This document shows positions 8,056 to 16,683 of a stretch of DNA of 64,000 nucleotides, in pieces (positions within the stretch are counted from its first letter, which is position 1; the number at the start of each line of letters is the position of its first letter). The position numbers were made by a program, and so were the translations under genes. The stretch covers positions 1,054,001 through 1,118,000 of the forward strand of contig NZ_CP092370.1 in NCBI RefSeq assembly GCF_028473145.1, read 5' to 3'. Below the pieces are notes generated by a model. That model saw only the letters and a program-made list of their open reading frames with translations, did not search any database and was not told where the DNA came from. Source of the DNA: Flavobacterium sp. CBA20B-1 (GTDB lineage: Bacteria > Bacteroidota > Bacteroidia > Flavobacteriales > Flavobacteriaceae).

Positions 8056-10431
8056 TTAATAATCTTCAGACAACTCCACTTTTGTACCATCTTCACGCGT
8101 TATAGATGCTGATATTTTAGTGATTTTGAATTGTTCATCTTCGATTTTTTTAATTTCTTTTACGTCGTTGAAGATAGATGTCACTGTTTCTAAATCTTTT
8201 TTAATTTGTTTTAACTTTTCTATTTCTTTTTTTCGCTCGTTTAGCTTTTGTTTACGTTCGGCAAGCAATTCCTTTTTTCTGTTAATTAGGGCTTCCCTTT
8301 TTTGTTGCGCTTGTTTATTTGCATTTGAAAAATTTGTACGTTTCTGCTCTTGCTCAGCCTTCAGCTCTTCTGCTCTTTTTTTTAACTTCTCAAAAAACTC
8401 TCTTCCTCCTCTATTGCTAACCTTTAAAGAATCTTTCTTCTTAGCTTTTGTTGTAATTACCATTACAGCTTCTTTAGTTGTAGCAGCGTATTTTTCTTTA
8501 GATTTTTGATCTTTTAAAACATCAATACGTTCAATATCGTTTGGATCAATTTTTCTGAAGTCATCTTCAATTACAATTTTTCCGTCAATAACATAAACTA
8601 CATTACTAGTAACAAACCTAATAGATCCAACTGTTGATTTCTCATCGTTTGCATCTTCAACTTTTAAAATTTTACCACTAGCATCTTTATAAACAGTTCG
8701 TTTAGTGTTATTACCTTCTCCGTTTTTTGATATAGTATAAATTTCTTCAACTGTTCTATGTTGTGATGGATTATAGGGTCTGGTTACATTAACTGTTGAA
8801 TAGTCATATATACTGCTAGATAAACGTAAAGGTTCGCTAGACACCTCGTTGTTCGCAATAATTTTTGCTTTGGTTGGTTCCCCTTTAATAATTACTGTTT
8901 TACCTTGTTTCAATGAATTATTTACAAACTTTGATTTCTTGTAAGAAGGCATAACAAACTTATATTTTTGCGGTGTTTGCGATATGATAATTTGTTCTTC
9001 TTTTTTAGTTGACAATAACAGCGTCATTCTTTTTTTTGCATTTGGATCAACATTCCAACTCATAGATTGAATTTTACTATTATCAAAATTTTTAAGTTGT
9101 TTTTTACTAAAAGCAACGCCATCAATAATTACAGGGAATTTTGACACAACTTCATCAAAAACTTGTCTGTTGGTTTTTAGAGTTTCTGCATTAAATGACA
9201 CCTCTTCTTCTTTCAAAATGATTTCATTATATTCTACTTTATCTGAGACTACATCTAAGGTATATCCACTACCCTTTTTATAAATATGAAGTTTAAAAGG
9301 TTCAAAAGGTTTACCATTTTCAGCTGAATATCTTCCGAATATAATTGGATGCTCCTTAACATACGATATTTTAATATCTGTTAAATCACCATCTTTATTT
9401 CGTTTTAAATCGTAGAAATTAACTTCGAAGTCGATTTCTTTTAGTAATTTTTTTGTCACACTTTCATAGTATTCATCGTCATATTTACTATGAATCTGAA
9501 TGTAAAAAGAATCTTCTAACGTGTCACCTTCAGAAACTTCCTGCACTTCAATAGTTTCTTTTACCTGCGCTACCGTTTCTACCTGAAACAAAGCAAAAAA
9601 GGCAATCAAAGCAGGTGTTGCTAATAAAAATTTTAATTTTTTCATATTGGTTGATTTTTTAGAGTTTAGCTGTAAAATGCGACTTTTTATTTCGCTTGTA
9701 CTGTACGAATTTGCAAATTGAATGGTTTTTTGTGCCTGAAACAGCAAAAGATTTTTCTGATACAAAACAGGTTCGGTTTTTTGAACCATTTGCGCATCAA
9801 CTATAAATTCTAAATTGCTGTTTATGTGGCGTTGTAGAATTTTTATTAACGGATTGAACCAGAAAACCGCAGCAACCATTTCAACTAAAATAAGATCAAA
9901 GGTGTGTTTTTGGTTTAGGTGGATGCTTTCATGGTCTAGAATCAGTTGGTGATTTTGCCATTGAAAAAAGTTTTCTGGCACCACAATCCATTTGTAAAAC
10001 GAATAAACTGTTTCGGTGTTTGTGTTTATTTTTATGTTTGAATCGCCTAAATTTGGTAGTTTTTTTATGGAGCGATACAATTTCGCAATCGCAAACATTT
10101 TTCTGAATATTAATACAACACTTATAAAAAGAAGTACGAAAACGGCACTTTGTTGCAAATCGATTGCTTCTAAAAACGACGGTTCTTCAACTACTTCATT
10201 AATTATTACATTTGTACTATCACTCACATAATATTCCACAGGAATTGGATCCACCCATACCGTTTTTGTGAATGATATAAAAGGAGCGATTGCCGAAACA
10301 ATAATTGATCCAATTAAATACCAACGGTTTAACTGGTAAAAAGTTTCCCGTTTTAAAAAAATCAGATAAAAAAGTCCGAAAAAAACAAGCAGCAGATTTG
10401 CTTTTAATAAGTATTCAAGGAACGGATGCAT
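8056..10431 (-). CDS. M56-family (BlaR1/MecR1-like) membrane metallopeptidase with TonB-plug-like C-terminal region
   Basis: 791 residues. An N-terminal block of membrane helices is followed by the zinc-peptidase motif HESIH (His167, Glu168, His171) in LDHESIHLNQKH, as in BlaR1/MecR1 antirepressors. A further helix near 265-290 precedes a long extracytoplasmic part. There a small domain (about residues 305-370, with FYDLKRNKDGDLTDIKI) resembles the two exported proteins at 21284-22410. A plug-like segment (VVYVIDGKIV..DPNDIERIDVLKD..VMVITTK) comes next, and then a Lys/Glu-rich coiled coil (about 680-770). It lies 3 bp downstream of the BlaI-type repressor gene, so they form one operon. In the family, signal sensing activates the protease and leads to BlaI cleavage; the signal here is unknown. 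Confidence 0.85.
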   Translation of the reverse strand: MHPFLEYLLKANLLLVFFGLFYLIFLKRETFYQLNRWYLIGSIIVSAIAPFISFTKTVWVDPIPVEYYVSDSTNVIINEVVEEPSFLEAIDLQQSAVFVLLFISVVLIFRKMFAIAKLYRSIKKLPNLGDSNIKINTNTETVYSFYKWIVVPENFFQWQNHQLILDHESIHLNQKHTFDLILVEMVAAVFWFNPLIKILQRHINSNLEFIVDAQMVQKTEPVLYQKNLLLFQAQKTIQFANSYSTSEIKSRILQLNSKKSTNMKKLKFLLATPALIAFFALFQVETVAQVKETIEVQEVSEGDTLEDSFYIQIHSKYDDEYYESVTKKLLKEIDFEVNFYDLKRNKDGDLTDIKISYVKEHPIIFGRYSAENGKPFEPFKLHIYKKGSGYTLDVVSDKVEYNEIILKEEEVSFNAETLKTNRQVFDEVVSKFPVIIDGVAFSKKQLKNFDNSKIQSMSWNVDPNAKKRMTLLLSTKKEEQIIISQTPQKYKFVMPSYKKSKFVNNSLKQGKTVIIKGEPTKAKIIANNEVSSEPLRLSSSIYDYSTVNVTRPYNPSQHRTVEEIYTISKNGEGNNTKRTVYKDASGKILKVEDANDEKSTVGSIRFVTSNVVYVIDGKIVIEDDFRKIDPNDIERIDVLKDQKSKEKYAATTKEAVMVITTKAKKKDSLKVSNRGGREFFEKLKKRAEELKAEQEQKRTNFSNANKQAQQKREALINRKKELLAERKQKLNERKKEIEKLKQIKKDLETVTSIFNDVKEIKKIEDEQFKITKISASITREDGTKVELSEDY

Positions 10432-10434
10432 AGG

Positions 10435-10800
10435 CTAATTTTTTTGATTGTCTTCAATAATCTTCATTAGTTCATCGATTTCTGTTGGTGTTAATTTCTC
10501 TTCTTTAACGAAATAGTTTACCATATTTGAAACCGAATTGCCAAAATATTTTTTAATAGAATCTTTCACAAAAACCCCACGATAAGCTTCTAAACTAACC
10601 AGTGGATAATATTGATGCGATTTTCCATAACTTTTATGTGCCAAAAAGCCCTTTTCTTCTAACAACCGCACAATGGTTGAAAGGGTGTTGTAATGCGGTT
10701 TTGGTTCAGGCATCTCGTCTAAAATATCGTTTACAAATACTTTTTTTAGTTGCCATATAATTTGCATGATTTCCTCTTCTTTATTGGTCAGTTTTTCCAT
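10435..10800 (-). CDS. BlaI/MecI/CopY-family transcriptional repressor
   Basis: 121 residues, standard length. The winged-helix N-terminus starts LTNKEEEIMQIIWQL and carries the recognition region HYNTLSTIVRLLEEKGFL; a C-terminal dimerisation helix follows. In the family it represses its own operon until cleaved through the M56 partner, here encoded 3 bp downstream. Three overlapping or adjacent dyads just upstream (10828-10883) are the likely operators. No beta-lactamase gene adjoins the operon, so the regulon may concern envelope stress rather than resistance. Confidence 0.9.
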   Translation of the reverse strand: MEKLTNKEEEIMQIIWQLKKVFVNDILDEMPEPKPHYNTLSTIVRLLEEKGFLAHKSYGKSHQYYPLVSLEAYRGVFVKDSIKKYFGNSVSNMVNYFVKEEKLTPTEIDELMKIIEDNQKN

Positions 10801-10827
10801 AATTCTAATTTTGATAATACAAATTTA

Positions 10828-10883
10828 AACTAAAATTTTAGTTACACAACTATTTTTTTAGTTTTTAAACTAATTTTTTAGTT
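10828..10883. promoter_or_regulatory. Cluster of three 16-bp operator dyads for the BlaI-type repressor
   Basis: AACTAAAATTTTAGTT (10828-10843) is a perfect palindrome. TTAGTTT-TT-AAACTAA (10858-10873) and AACTAA-TTTT-TTAGTT (10868-10883) are related dyads built from the same AACTAA/TTAGTT half-sites. Their centres are 30 and 10 bp apart, i.e. near whole helical turns. They sit 28-83 bp upstream of the repressor ATG, where autoregulatory operators of this family lie. Confidence 0.65.
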
Positions 10884-10909
10884 TTTTTTTTTTTGAATCA
10901 AATTAAAAA

Positions 10910-10936
10910 CCCCAAATTGCTGTTTGCAATTTGGGG
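10910..10936 (-). terminator. Rho-independent terminator of the M43 protease gene
   Basis: Perfect 11-bp stem CCCCAAATTGC / GCAATTTGGGG around TGTTT. The minus-strand transcript continues into TTTTTAATT. It could also stop transcripts arriving from the plus strand. Confidence 0.8.
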
Positions 10937-10962
10937 TAAAATTATATTTTTTTGAGGTTCAA

Positions 10963-12969
10963 CTATTTTTTAATAAATGTATGTGAAAAATTATTTATTT
11001 TTAAAATATACGTTCCTGATGAAAGTTCAGAAATATCTATAGACAAGTCTTCATCGTTAGCTTTTATACTTTTAATAAGCTGTCCCGCACTAGAATAAAT
11101 AGATATTGATTTTTCATCAAAATTGGTAGAATTAATATTTAGTACATTTTCAGCAGGGTTAGGATAGATATTATACTTTTCCTTTCCCAAATCTGCTGTT
11201 GAGAGGTATGATTCAAATATAACTCCATAATCTTCAATGTCGCCATATTTATAAGCTGTGCTACAATCAAGTTTTGAAGCAGTAATATTACTATTGTCAC
11301 TAATTATTCTCATTCGTAATATTTTACCTTTTATTACATTTGAAGGAGGAGTAAAAGTAAAAGTGTACATCATATTATTTACCATCGATGGCACTATTTG
11401 CTGAAAAATCAATTCGTATGTTTCAAATACTCCATTGTCATTATAATCAATATAACCATGCAAAATTTGATTAAAATAAACTTGATTACTAGTAACAATA
11501 ATTTCAATACTGTTCATTTTATCATAAGGTGCTTGTGTGATATGTGTACAACTATAATCTTTATAACCTAGATTAACACCTATTTCTGAAGTATTATATA
11601 TATTATAAAATCTTACGCTGTTAACTGAAACACGGGAGTATCCTACATTCAATGATGTGGGAGTACAATAACTGTTATTAGTATTAGCAACAATCTCTAC
11701 ATTTTTAGTTAAAGTACTTGCACCAATGTTGTTTTTTGCCGTTAAGGTAATACTGTAAGTACCTGCCTGATTTAAAGTGATCGTTGGATTTGGCTCTGTG
11801 GTTGTATATAATGTTTGTCCATTTTTGGTAATAACCCATTTGCTGGTGTAATTTGCTAAAGGGGTGTTGTTAAAAGTATTTAAAAAACAAGTTGAAGAAT
11901 TCTTTAAATTTATTGGTGTTCCAGCACAAAAAAATTGTTTATAATTTGAATTACTCTCATTTATATAAAATTGAGCTTGTGGTTTTTGTGTCATGGTGAA
12001 TACAGAATTATTAGCTGGTAAGTAGGATGATCTGTAAAAAGTCGTCGCACTTTGCATTCTTGTAATTTGCATAGGCGTAAATACATTACGATATGCAGCT
12101 CTTGCATAAGACATATAATTATGTTTATAAGTTGAATTGTTGTCTCCTGAGCAAATATTTGGTGCATTTAAAACTAAATCATCGGCATGATTAAGAGAGT
12201 GAGGTGGTGTATCTGATATGCAATCGCCATCTGCGCCACAGCCATTTACTTGCGCTGGGCAGTTTGTTCCTGTTGATCCTTGAAAGGTGTGCATTAAATT
12301 TAAACTATGTCCTAATTCATGTGTAAATACTGGATTATTTTCAAAAATTAGATACTGATAATATATAAACGTACCATCGTGTGTTGTACCATGCTCTGTT
12401 GGGTAATACGCATAACCACCTACACCTGGCACTGCTGTAATTTTATTTACAACCCAAATGTTATAGTATTGTGTTGAATTCCAGTTAGATAAACTTCTTA
12501 TCGTAGCTGCATCTACACCATTATCTGTAGTTCTATAGGCATTTCCATATTCAACATAATTTTGATTACTGCCAAAATTCACTCTATTGATACCGTTAGA
12601 ACAGGAGCCGTCTGGTGCTTTTGTAGCTAAAACAAATTGGATACTTGTATTACTATTGTTTGGATGATTGTGGTTGTTTTTAAAATTGTTATTTAGACGT
12701 TCTAAGGCTTTGTACACCTCAATATCTGCAATATTTGAACCATAACCAAGAGGCTCACCAATATGTATGATATGGAAAACGACAGGTATATAATATGTTA
12801 CCGGATTTTTTGATTGCAATTGCAGCTTACTTTGATAAAATTTCTCAAAATCGCTATCATAATTTTCTTCAACAGTATATATTGTTCCACAAGAATCTAA
12901 AGTATTTTCTGATTGGGCTTTAACAAAAATAGTAAAAAAAAGCAGCGCTAAAGTAAGTAGTTCTTTCAT
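10963..12969 (-). CDS. Secreted M43 (pappalysin-like) zinc metalloprotease with T9SS sorting domain
   Basis: 668 residues. The signal peptide is at 1-18 (LALLFFTIFVKAQS). The catalytic domain contains HELGHSLNLMH, giving zinc ligands His217, His221 and His227 and general base Glu218. The downstream YMSYA gives the Met-turn of metzincins. A PKD-like module (about 375-425, ITLNQAGTYSITLTAKNN), a GEVED-like region (YGDIEDYGV) and a C-terminal type A sorting domain (NIYPNPAENVLNI to the end) follow. It is therefore exported by Sec, then by the type IX system, and attached to the surface or released. Substrate unknown. Monocistronic with its own terminator. Confidence 0.9.
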   Translation of the reverse strand: MKELLTLALLFFTIFVKAQSENTLDSCGTIYTVEENYDSDFEKFYQSKLQLQSKNPVTYYIPVVFHIIHIGEPLGYGSNIADIEVYKALERLNNNFKNNHNHPNNSNTSIQFVLATKAPDGSCSNGINRVNFGSNQNYVEYGNAYRTTDNGVDAATIRSLSNWNSTQYYNIWVVNKITAVPGVGGYAYYPTEHGTTHDGTFIYYQYLIFENNPVFTHELGHSLNLMHTFQGSTGTNCPAQVNGCGADGDCISDTPPHSLNHADDLVLNAPNICSGDNNSTYKHNYMSYARAAYRNVFTPMQITRMQSATTFYRSSYLPANNSVFTMTQKPQAQFYINESNSNYKQFFCAGTPINLKNSSTCFLNTFNNTPLANYTSKWVITKNGQTLYTTTEPNPTITLNQAGTYSITLTAKNNIGASTLTKNVEIVANTNNSYCTPTSLNVGYSRVSVNSVRFYNIYNTSEIGVNLGYKDYSCTHITQAPYDKMNSIEIIVTSNQVYFNQILHGYIDYNDNGVFETYELIFQQIVPSMVNNMMYTFTFTPPSNVIKGKILRMRIISDNSNITASKLDCSTAYKYGDIEDYGVIFESYLSTADLGKEKYNIYPNPAENVLNINSTNFDEKSISIYSSAGQLIKSIKANDEDLSIDISELSSGTYILKINNFSHTFIKK

Positions 12970-13076
12970 GAATGGTTGTTTTATTCAAAAATATATAAAA
13001 TATTATAACTTTCGTTCTTTTTTATAAAAATCATGTTTTTAATTCACAGAGTGCCAGCAGTAAACATCCAAAATTG

Positions 13077-13084
13077 TACCTTTG
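13077..13084 (+). promoter_or_regulatory. -7 box of the large GAF-type gene
   Basis: TACCTTTG matches TAnnTTTG and lies 15 nt before the ATG at 13100. No clear TTG is seen at the -33 position. Confidence 0.35.
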
Positions 13085-13099
13085 TGAAAAGTTTTTTCT

Positions 13100-15490
13100 A
13101 TGAGCGAAGAGTTGAATTTAGGTCTTGATTATTTCAACGAAAGTCCGTTGTATTCTGTTATTTCTTTTCATAAAGTGATTGATGCTTTGCAGGAAATTGC
13201 AAAAGAAACCGAAACGCCTTATCGCGCTATTTATGCTCAATCATTACTAGAAGATGTTGCAAAAGTACCTCAACTATATACCGGAATTACCTCTAAAAAA
13301 GAGATTTACGATAATTTACCTTTGATTCATAACTTATTAGCAGACCTTTTTCCTACTGCTTTAACGCACAATGAAATAAAGGCGGTGAGTTTGCCATTGC
13401 AAAATTTCAATTTTAATTTCACACAGCGTTTTCAAAAAATAATTAACGAAGCGGGTGAAGCTTTTGAAATTAATTTTCGCGAATTTAATAGCGATGAATA
13501 CTATATTTTTAGCTGCTGTATTATTCTAAACAGTTGGTATGGCGAAAATTTCGATGTTTCAAGACCAATGTTTTACGATATACCTGATAAAAACGGCGTT
13601 ATTAAGCATTACAGAATCACACTAAATGTAGATTTTACCGAATTAATTCCAACGGAAAAGGCGCAGGAAATTACCTCAGAAGATATTAAAATACTCAAAC
13701 GCAATTACAATAATATCGCGATTTGGAAAGAAAAATTTCCAATTAACAGTTGGATTTTGAAAGGATTTGGTATCATCACGCTAACCGATGTAACCACCGA
13801 AAACACTATATCAAACATTAAAACAAATCTTTTAAAACCCGGTCAGGAAGGCATGAGTATTACGGCGGGAAAGGAAATTTTTCAATCTATTTTTAAACAA
13901 AAAGATATTGATTATGGGATTTTCTTTGTAAACGACATCCATTTTGACTTTATCGATTTGCCGCTGGCAGCCGATTTTAAAAGTGTTTTTAAACTTCCTA
14001 AAAACACTCCAAAAGACATTGTTACTGCTGCAAAAAAGTTTTTTAAACAATTTAACAATGCGATTAATTATTACTGTGTAACCGACATTTTAGAACTGTA
14101 TCACCAAAAAGATTGGTTGCCTTATTTAAAATATTTGGAATCAAAAAACATTCGCAGTTTTATCCTAGCTCCCATAAAAAAAACCGATGCTTATCAGGCA
14201 TATATAGAACTCACAAGCGGCACTCCTTTTGCCTTGCACACAGTAAATGCAAATAAGTTAAACGATGTAATGCCACTTATCAACGACACGTTTGTTAAAT
14301 ATCAAATCGATGTGAAAAATGAACTTGATGCGATCATTCAGCGCGAATACACCAATTTTCACCCAAGCGTAAACTGGAAGTTTGAAGAACAAGCAAAAAA
14401 CTATTATTTTGCAAAAACACACAATAAAGAAGCCGTTTTAAAAGAAATTGTTTTTGATGCTATTTATCCGTTATATGGTGAAACCGATATTCAATCATCA
14501 ACCAAACTACGGAACAAAGCCATGCTTGCAGATTTGCGCAAGCAATTAAAAGAAATTTTGAAAGTGCTTGAAGCCATTAAACCCATTGAAAATTCCATAT
14601 TATTTCAGCAACGAATCAACGAAATTGCTTATTTTCAAAATCAATTAAAAACGCATCATTTTGTAGCAGAAAGCCAAATTTATCGCTACATAACCGATAC
14701 CATTCACCCTCTTTTTAAACAATTAGGCGAAAAAGACGAATTTAGCGCAATTATTGAAAAGTATAAAGAGCATTTAGATGAAAAACATGAGCTTTTTTGG
14801 CATCAACGCAAAAAATACGAACTGGCTTTACAGACTGTAAACAAGCAACTTACCGACATTTTAGATAGTGAACAAATTGCGGCACAAAAATTATATCCCC
14901 ATTATTTTGAACGTTTTAGAACAGATGGTGTGGAACACAATTTGTTTATTGGCAACAGCATCACACCTACACAAATTTATGACATTATGTACCTGCACAA
15001 TTTGCGCTTATGGCAATTGCAAGTTATGTGCAAAGCTGTGGTGATGCATCAGTATTTAAAGCCTCAGTTACATTTTGATATGCAATTAACCAGTTTAATT
15101 TTAGCATACAATGAACCTATCTCGATTAAATTTAGAATGGATGAAAAAAGGTTTGATGTGGAAAGCAATGACGATGTTCGGTTTGAACTTATTAAAAAAC
15201 GCTTGGCAAAAGCTTTGATTAAAAACACCCAAGAACGCTTGGTACAATCCAATCAACTAAGCATTGTTTATCTAAGCGATGCAGACAAAATTGACTATCT
15301 AAGTTATATCGATTTTTTAAAAAACAAACAATATCTTATTGGCGAAACCGAATTTATTACTGTTGAAGATTTGCAAGGCATCACCGATTTGAAAGCATTG
15401 CGGGTGTGCATCAATAAAGATTTTAACTCAGCTGATTTTAAAGTGTTCACCTATACCGATTATGTAGATTATTTAACTAAATCCGTATAA
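13100..15490 (+). CDS. Large cytoplasmic protein, probably GAF-domain type
   Basis: 796 residues without signal peptide or membrane segments. I associate proteins of this length and N-terminus with entries called GAF domain-containing protein in flavobacteria, but I see no short motif that proves a GAF fold. The sequence is rich in amphipathic helices, with a helix-rich stretch at about 470-600. Its stop lies inside the end of the opposite-strand HD-PycTM gene (14-nt tail-to-tail overlap). No nucleotidyl-cyclase motifs were seen, so it is not an obvious partner cyclase for that effector-like protein. Function unknown. Confidence 0.6.
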   Translation: MSEELNLGLDYFNESPLYSVISFHKVIDALQEIAKETETPYRAIYAQSLLEDVAKVPQLYTGITSKKEIYDNLPLIHNLLADLFPTALTHNEIKAVSLPLQNFNFNFTQRFQKIINEAGEAFEINFREFNSDEYYIFSCCIILNSWYGENFDVSRPMFYDIPDKNGVIKHYRITLNVDFTELIPTEKAQEITSEDIKILKRNYNNIAIWKEKFPINSWILKGFGIITLTDVTTENTISNIKTNLLKPGQEGMSITAGKEIFQSIFKQKDIDYGIFFVNDIHFDFIDLPLAADFKSVFKLPKNTPKDIVTAAKKFFKQFNNAINYYCVTDILELYHQKDWLPYLKYLESKNIRSFILAPIKKTDAYQAYIELTSGTPFALHTVNANKLNDVMPLINDTFVKYQIDVKNELDAIIQREYTNFHPSVNWKFEEQAKNYYFAKTHNKEAVLKEIVFDAIYPLYGETDIQSSTKLRNKAMLADLRKQLKEILKVLEAIKPIENSILFQQRINEIAYFQNQLKTHHFVAESQIYRYITDTIHPLFKQLGEKDEFSAIIEKYKEHLDEKHELFWHQRKKYELALQTVNKQLTDILDSEQIAAQKLYPHYFERFRTDGVEHNLFIGNSITPTQIYDIMYLHNLRLWQLQVMCKAVVMHQYLKPQLHFDMQLTSLILAYNEPISIKFRMDEKRFDVESNDDVRFELIKKRLAKALIKNTQERLVQSNQLSIVYLSDADKIDYLSYIDFLKNKQYLIGETEFITVEDLQGITDLKALRVCINKDFNSADFKVFTYTDYVDYLTKSV

Positions 15491-16658
15491 AAGCAAAACA
15501 AAATGCGGCTACCGAAATTATAATTCCATACATAAAAACCGTGTAGGCTATACTCAATCGTTTGTATTTTTTATTTAAAACCAAACCTAAAAAATACAAA
15601 TCTTTGATGAGTGTATCATATAAATAATCGCGATCTTTCATTAAATCGTTCATCGCCTCGTTAAAATCGGTCAATTGCAATTGATGAAAATTTCCAAAGA
15701 ACAAAATATTCGCCTTGCGCTGTTCAATATCTGCTTTGCTAATGGTATTTGAACTCACTTTTGGTTTTGTTGCCAAAATGGTATAAACAATTGTTACCAC
15801 ACTAAAAATCAACAATATAAAAGTAGGAATTATTAAATGTGCATTACTTGGACTGTCTAATTTTGGTATAATTACCGTTAGCGATATGGTGATTAGTATA
15901 GAATTTACAGACAACAAAATATTGGCTTTGCTGTCTGCAATGGCGCTTAATTGGGTGTGGTTGTTCAAAGTTACACGAAACAAGGTATCTATACCACGTT
16001 CTGGTCGCTCTAGTTTTTCTAACTTCTTTGCTTTTAACTCTTTGCTTTTGCCTTTTTTATTGCTCTTTAATTTTTCAAGGTTTTCACGGATTTTTGAAAG
16101 ATTCTTTTCTTTTTTAGGCTGCCAATTTTGTTTGGCATAATCGGTAAAAAAATAATGTTTTTGGGTTAGAAAAATTAAATTTTCATTGCACCAATCCACT
16201 TCTGCAATTTGTTTGTCGCAGGTTTTCTCAATTTCAACTTTTAGCAATTCTGCCAATTCACTGTAATTATCTAGCGTAAAATGATAAAAATCGGCATCTT
16301 TCATGCACATTTCTAATAAATTCTCAGGAAAATGAGCACATTTTGTAGCTAAAATAAGGCTACACACTTTCTTTGCATCTACTGTTTCAAATTGATGTTC
16401 CGCAAGAAAATCTTTAAAAATAGCACAACTTTTTTCTTCGTGATTTTCGCATCCATCCACATAGCCCGAATCGTGAAACCAAGCAGCAAGTCTCAATGCA
16501 GTGGCATCGGGCTCTAAAATAGGCATGCCACTGATCAACTCATTTACAGCTGTCACCACTCGCAAAGTATGCAAATAATCATGATACATATATTCAGAAG
16601 ATAGTTTATCTTTGAACAGCTTAAAAATATATGATTCGGCTTTTAATAAAAGTTCCAT
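15477..16658 (-). CDS. HD-domain phosphohydrolase fused to a PycTM-type membrane module
   Basis: 393 residues from the ATG at 16658; an upstream ATG at 16703 would overlap the start of the divergent lipoprotein and is less likely. The N-terminal HD domain has YHDYLH (His26, His30), AAWFHDSGY (His62-Asp63) and a later MKDADFYHF. A Lys/Glu-rich linker (about 185-215) follows. The C-terminal part starts near LFRVTLNNHTQLSAIADSKA and holds membrane helices (NILLSVNSILITISLTVI, IIPTFILLIFSVVTIVYTIL, a last one at the C-terminus). This matches the Pycsar-effector transmembrane family. In Pycsar defence such modules respond to cCMP or cUMP. No cyclase lies next to it here, so a housekeeping signalling role is as likely as defence. 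Confidence 0.75.
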   Translation of the reverse strand: MELLLKAESYIFKLFKDKLSSEYMYHDYLHTLRVVTAVNELISGMPILEPDATALRLAAWFHDSGYVDGCENHEEKSCAIFKDFLAEHQFETVDAKKVCSLILATKCAHFPENLLEMCMKDADFYHFTLDNYSELAELLKVEIEKTCDKQIAEVDWCNENLIFLTQKHYFFTDYAKQNWQPKKEKNLSKIRENLEKLKSNKKGKSKELKAKKLEKLERPERGIDTLFRVTLNNHTQLSAIADSKANILLSVNSILITISLTVIIPKLDSPSNAHLIIPTFILLIFSVVTIVYTILATKPKVSSNTISKADIEQRKANILFFGNFHQLQLTDFNEAMNDLMKDRDYLYDTLIKDLYFLGLVLNKKYKRLSIAYTVFMYGIIISVAAFCFAFIRI

Positions 16659-16683
16659 TGAGGTTTTTTTACAAATTAAAATT

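Noticed and set aside
13100..15490. The GAF-type protein as a Pycsar cyclase
   Set aside because: No class III nucleotidyl-cyclase metal or base-recognition motifs were seen and the length is far above that of PycC proteins.
16612..16683. Upstream in-frame start for the phosphoesterase-barrel protein
   Set aside because: It lies inside the divergent HD-PycTM gene and would bury the lipoprotein signal peptide that begins at 16684.
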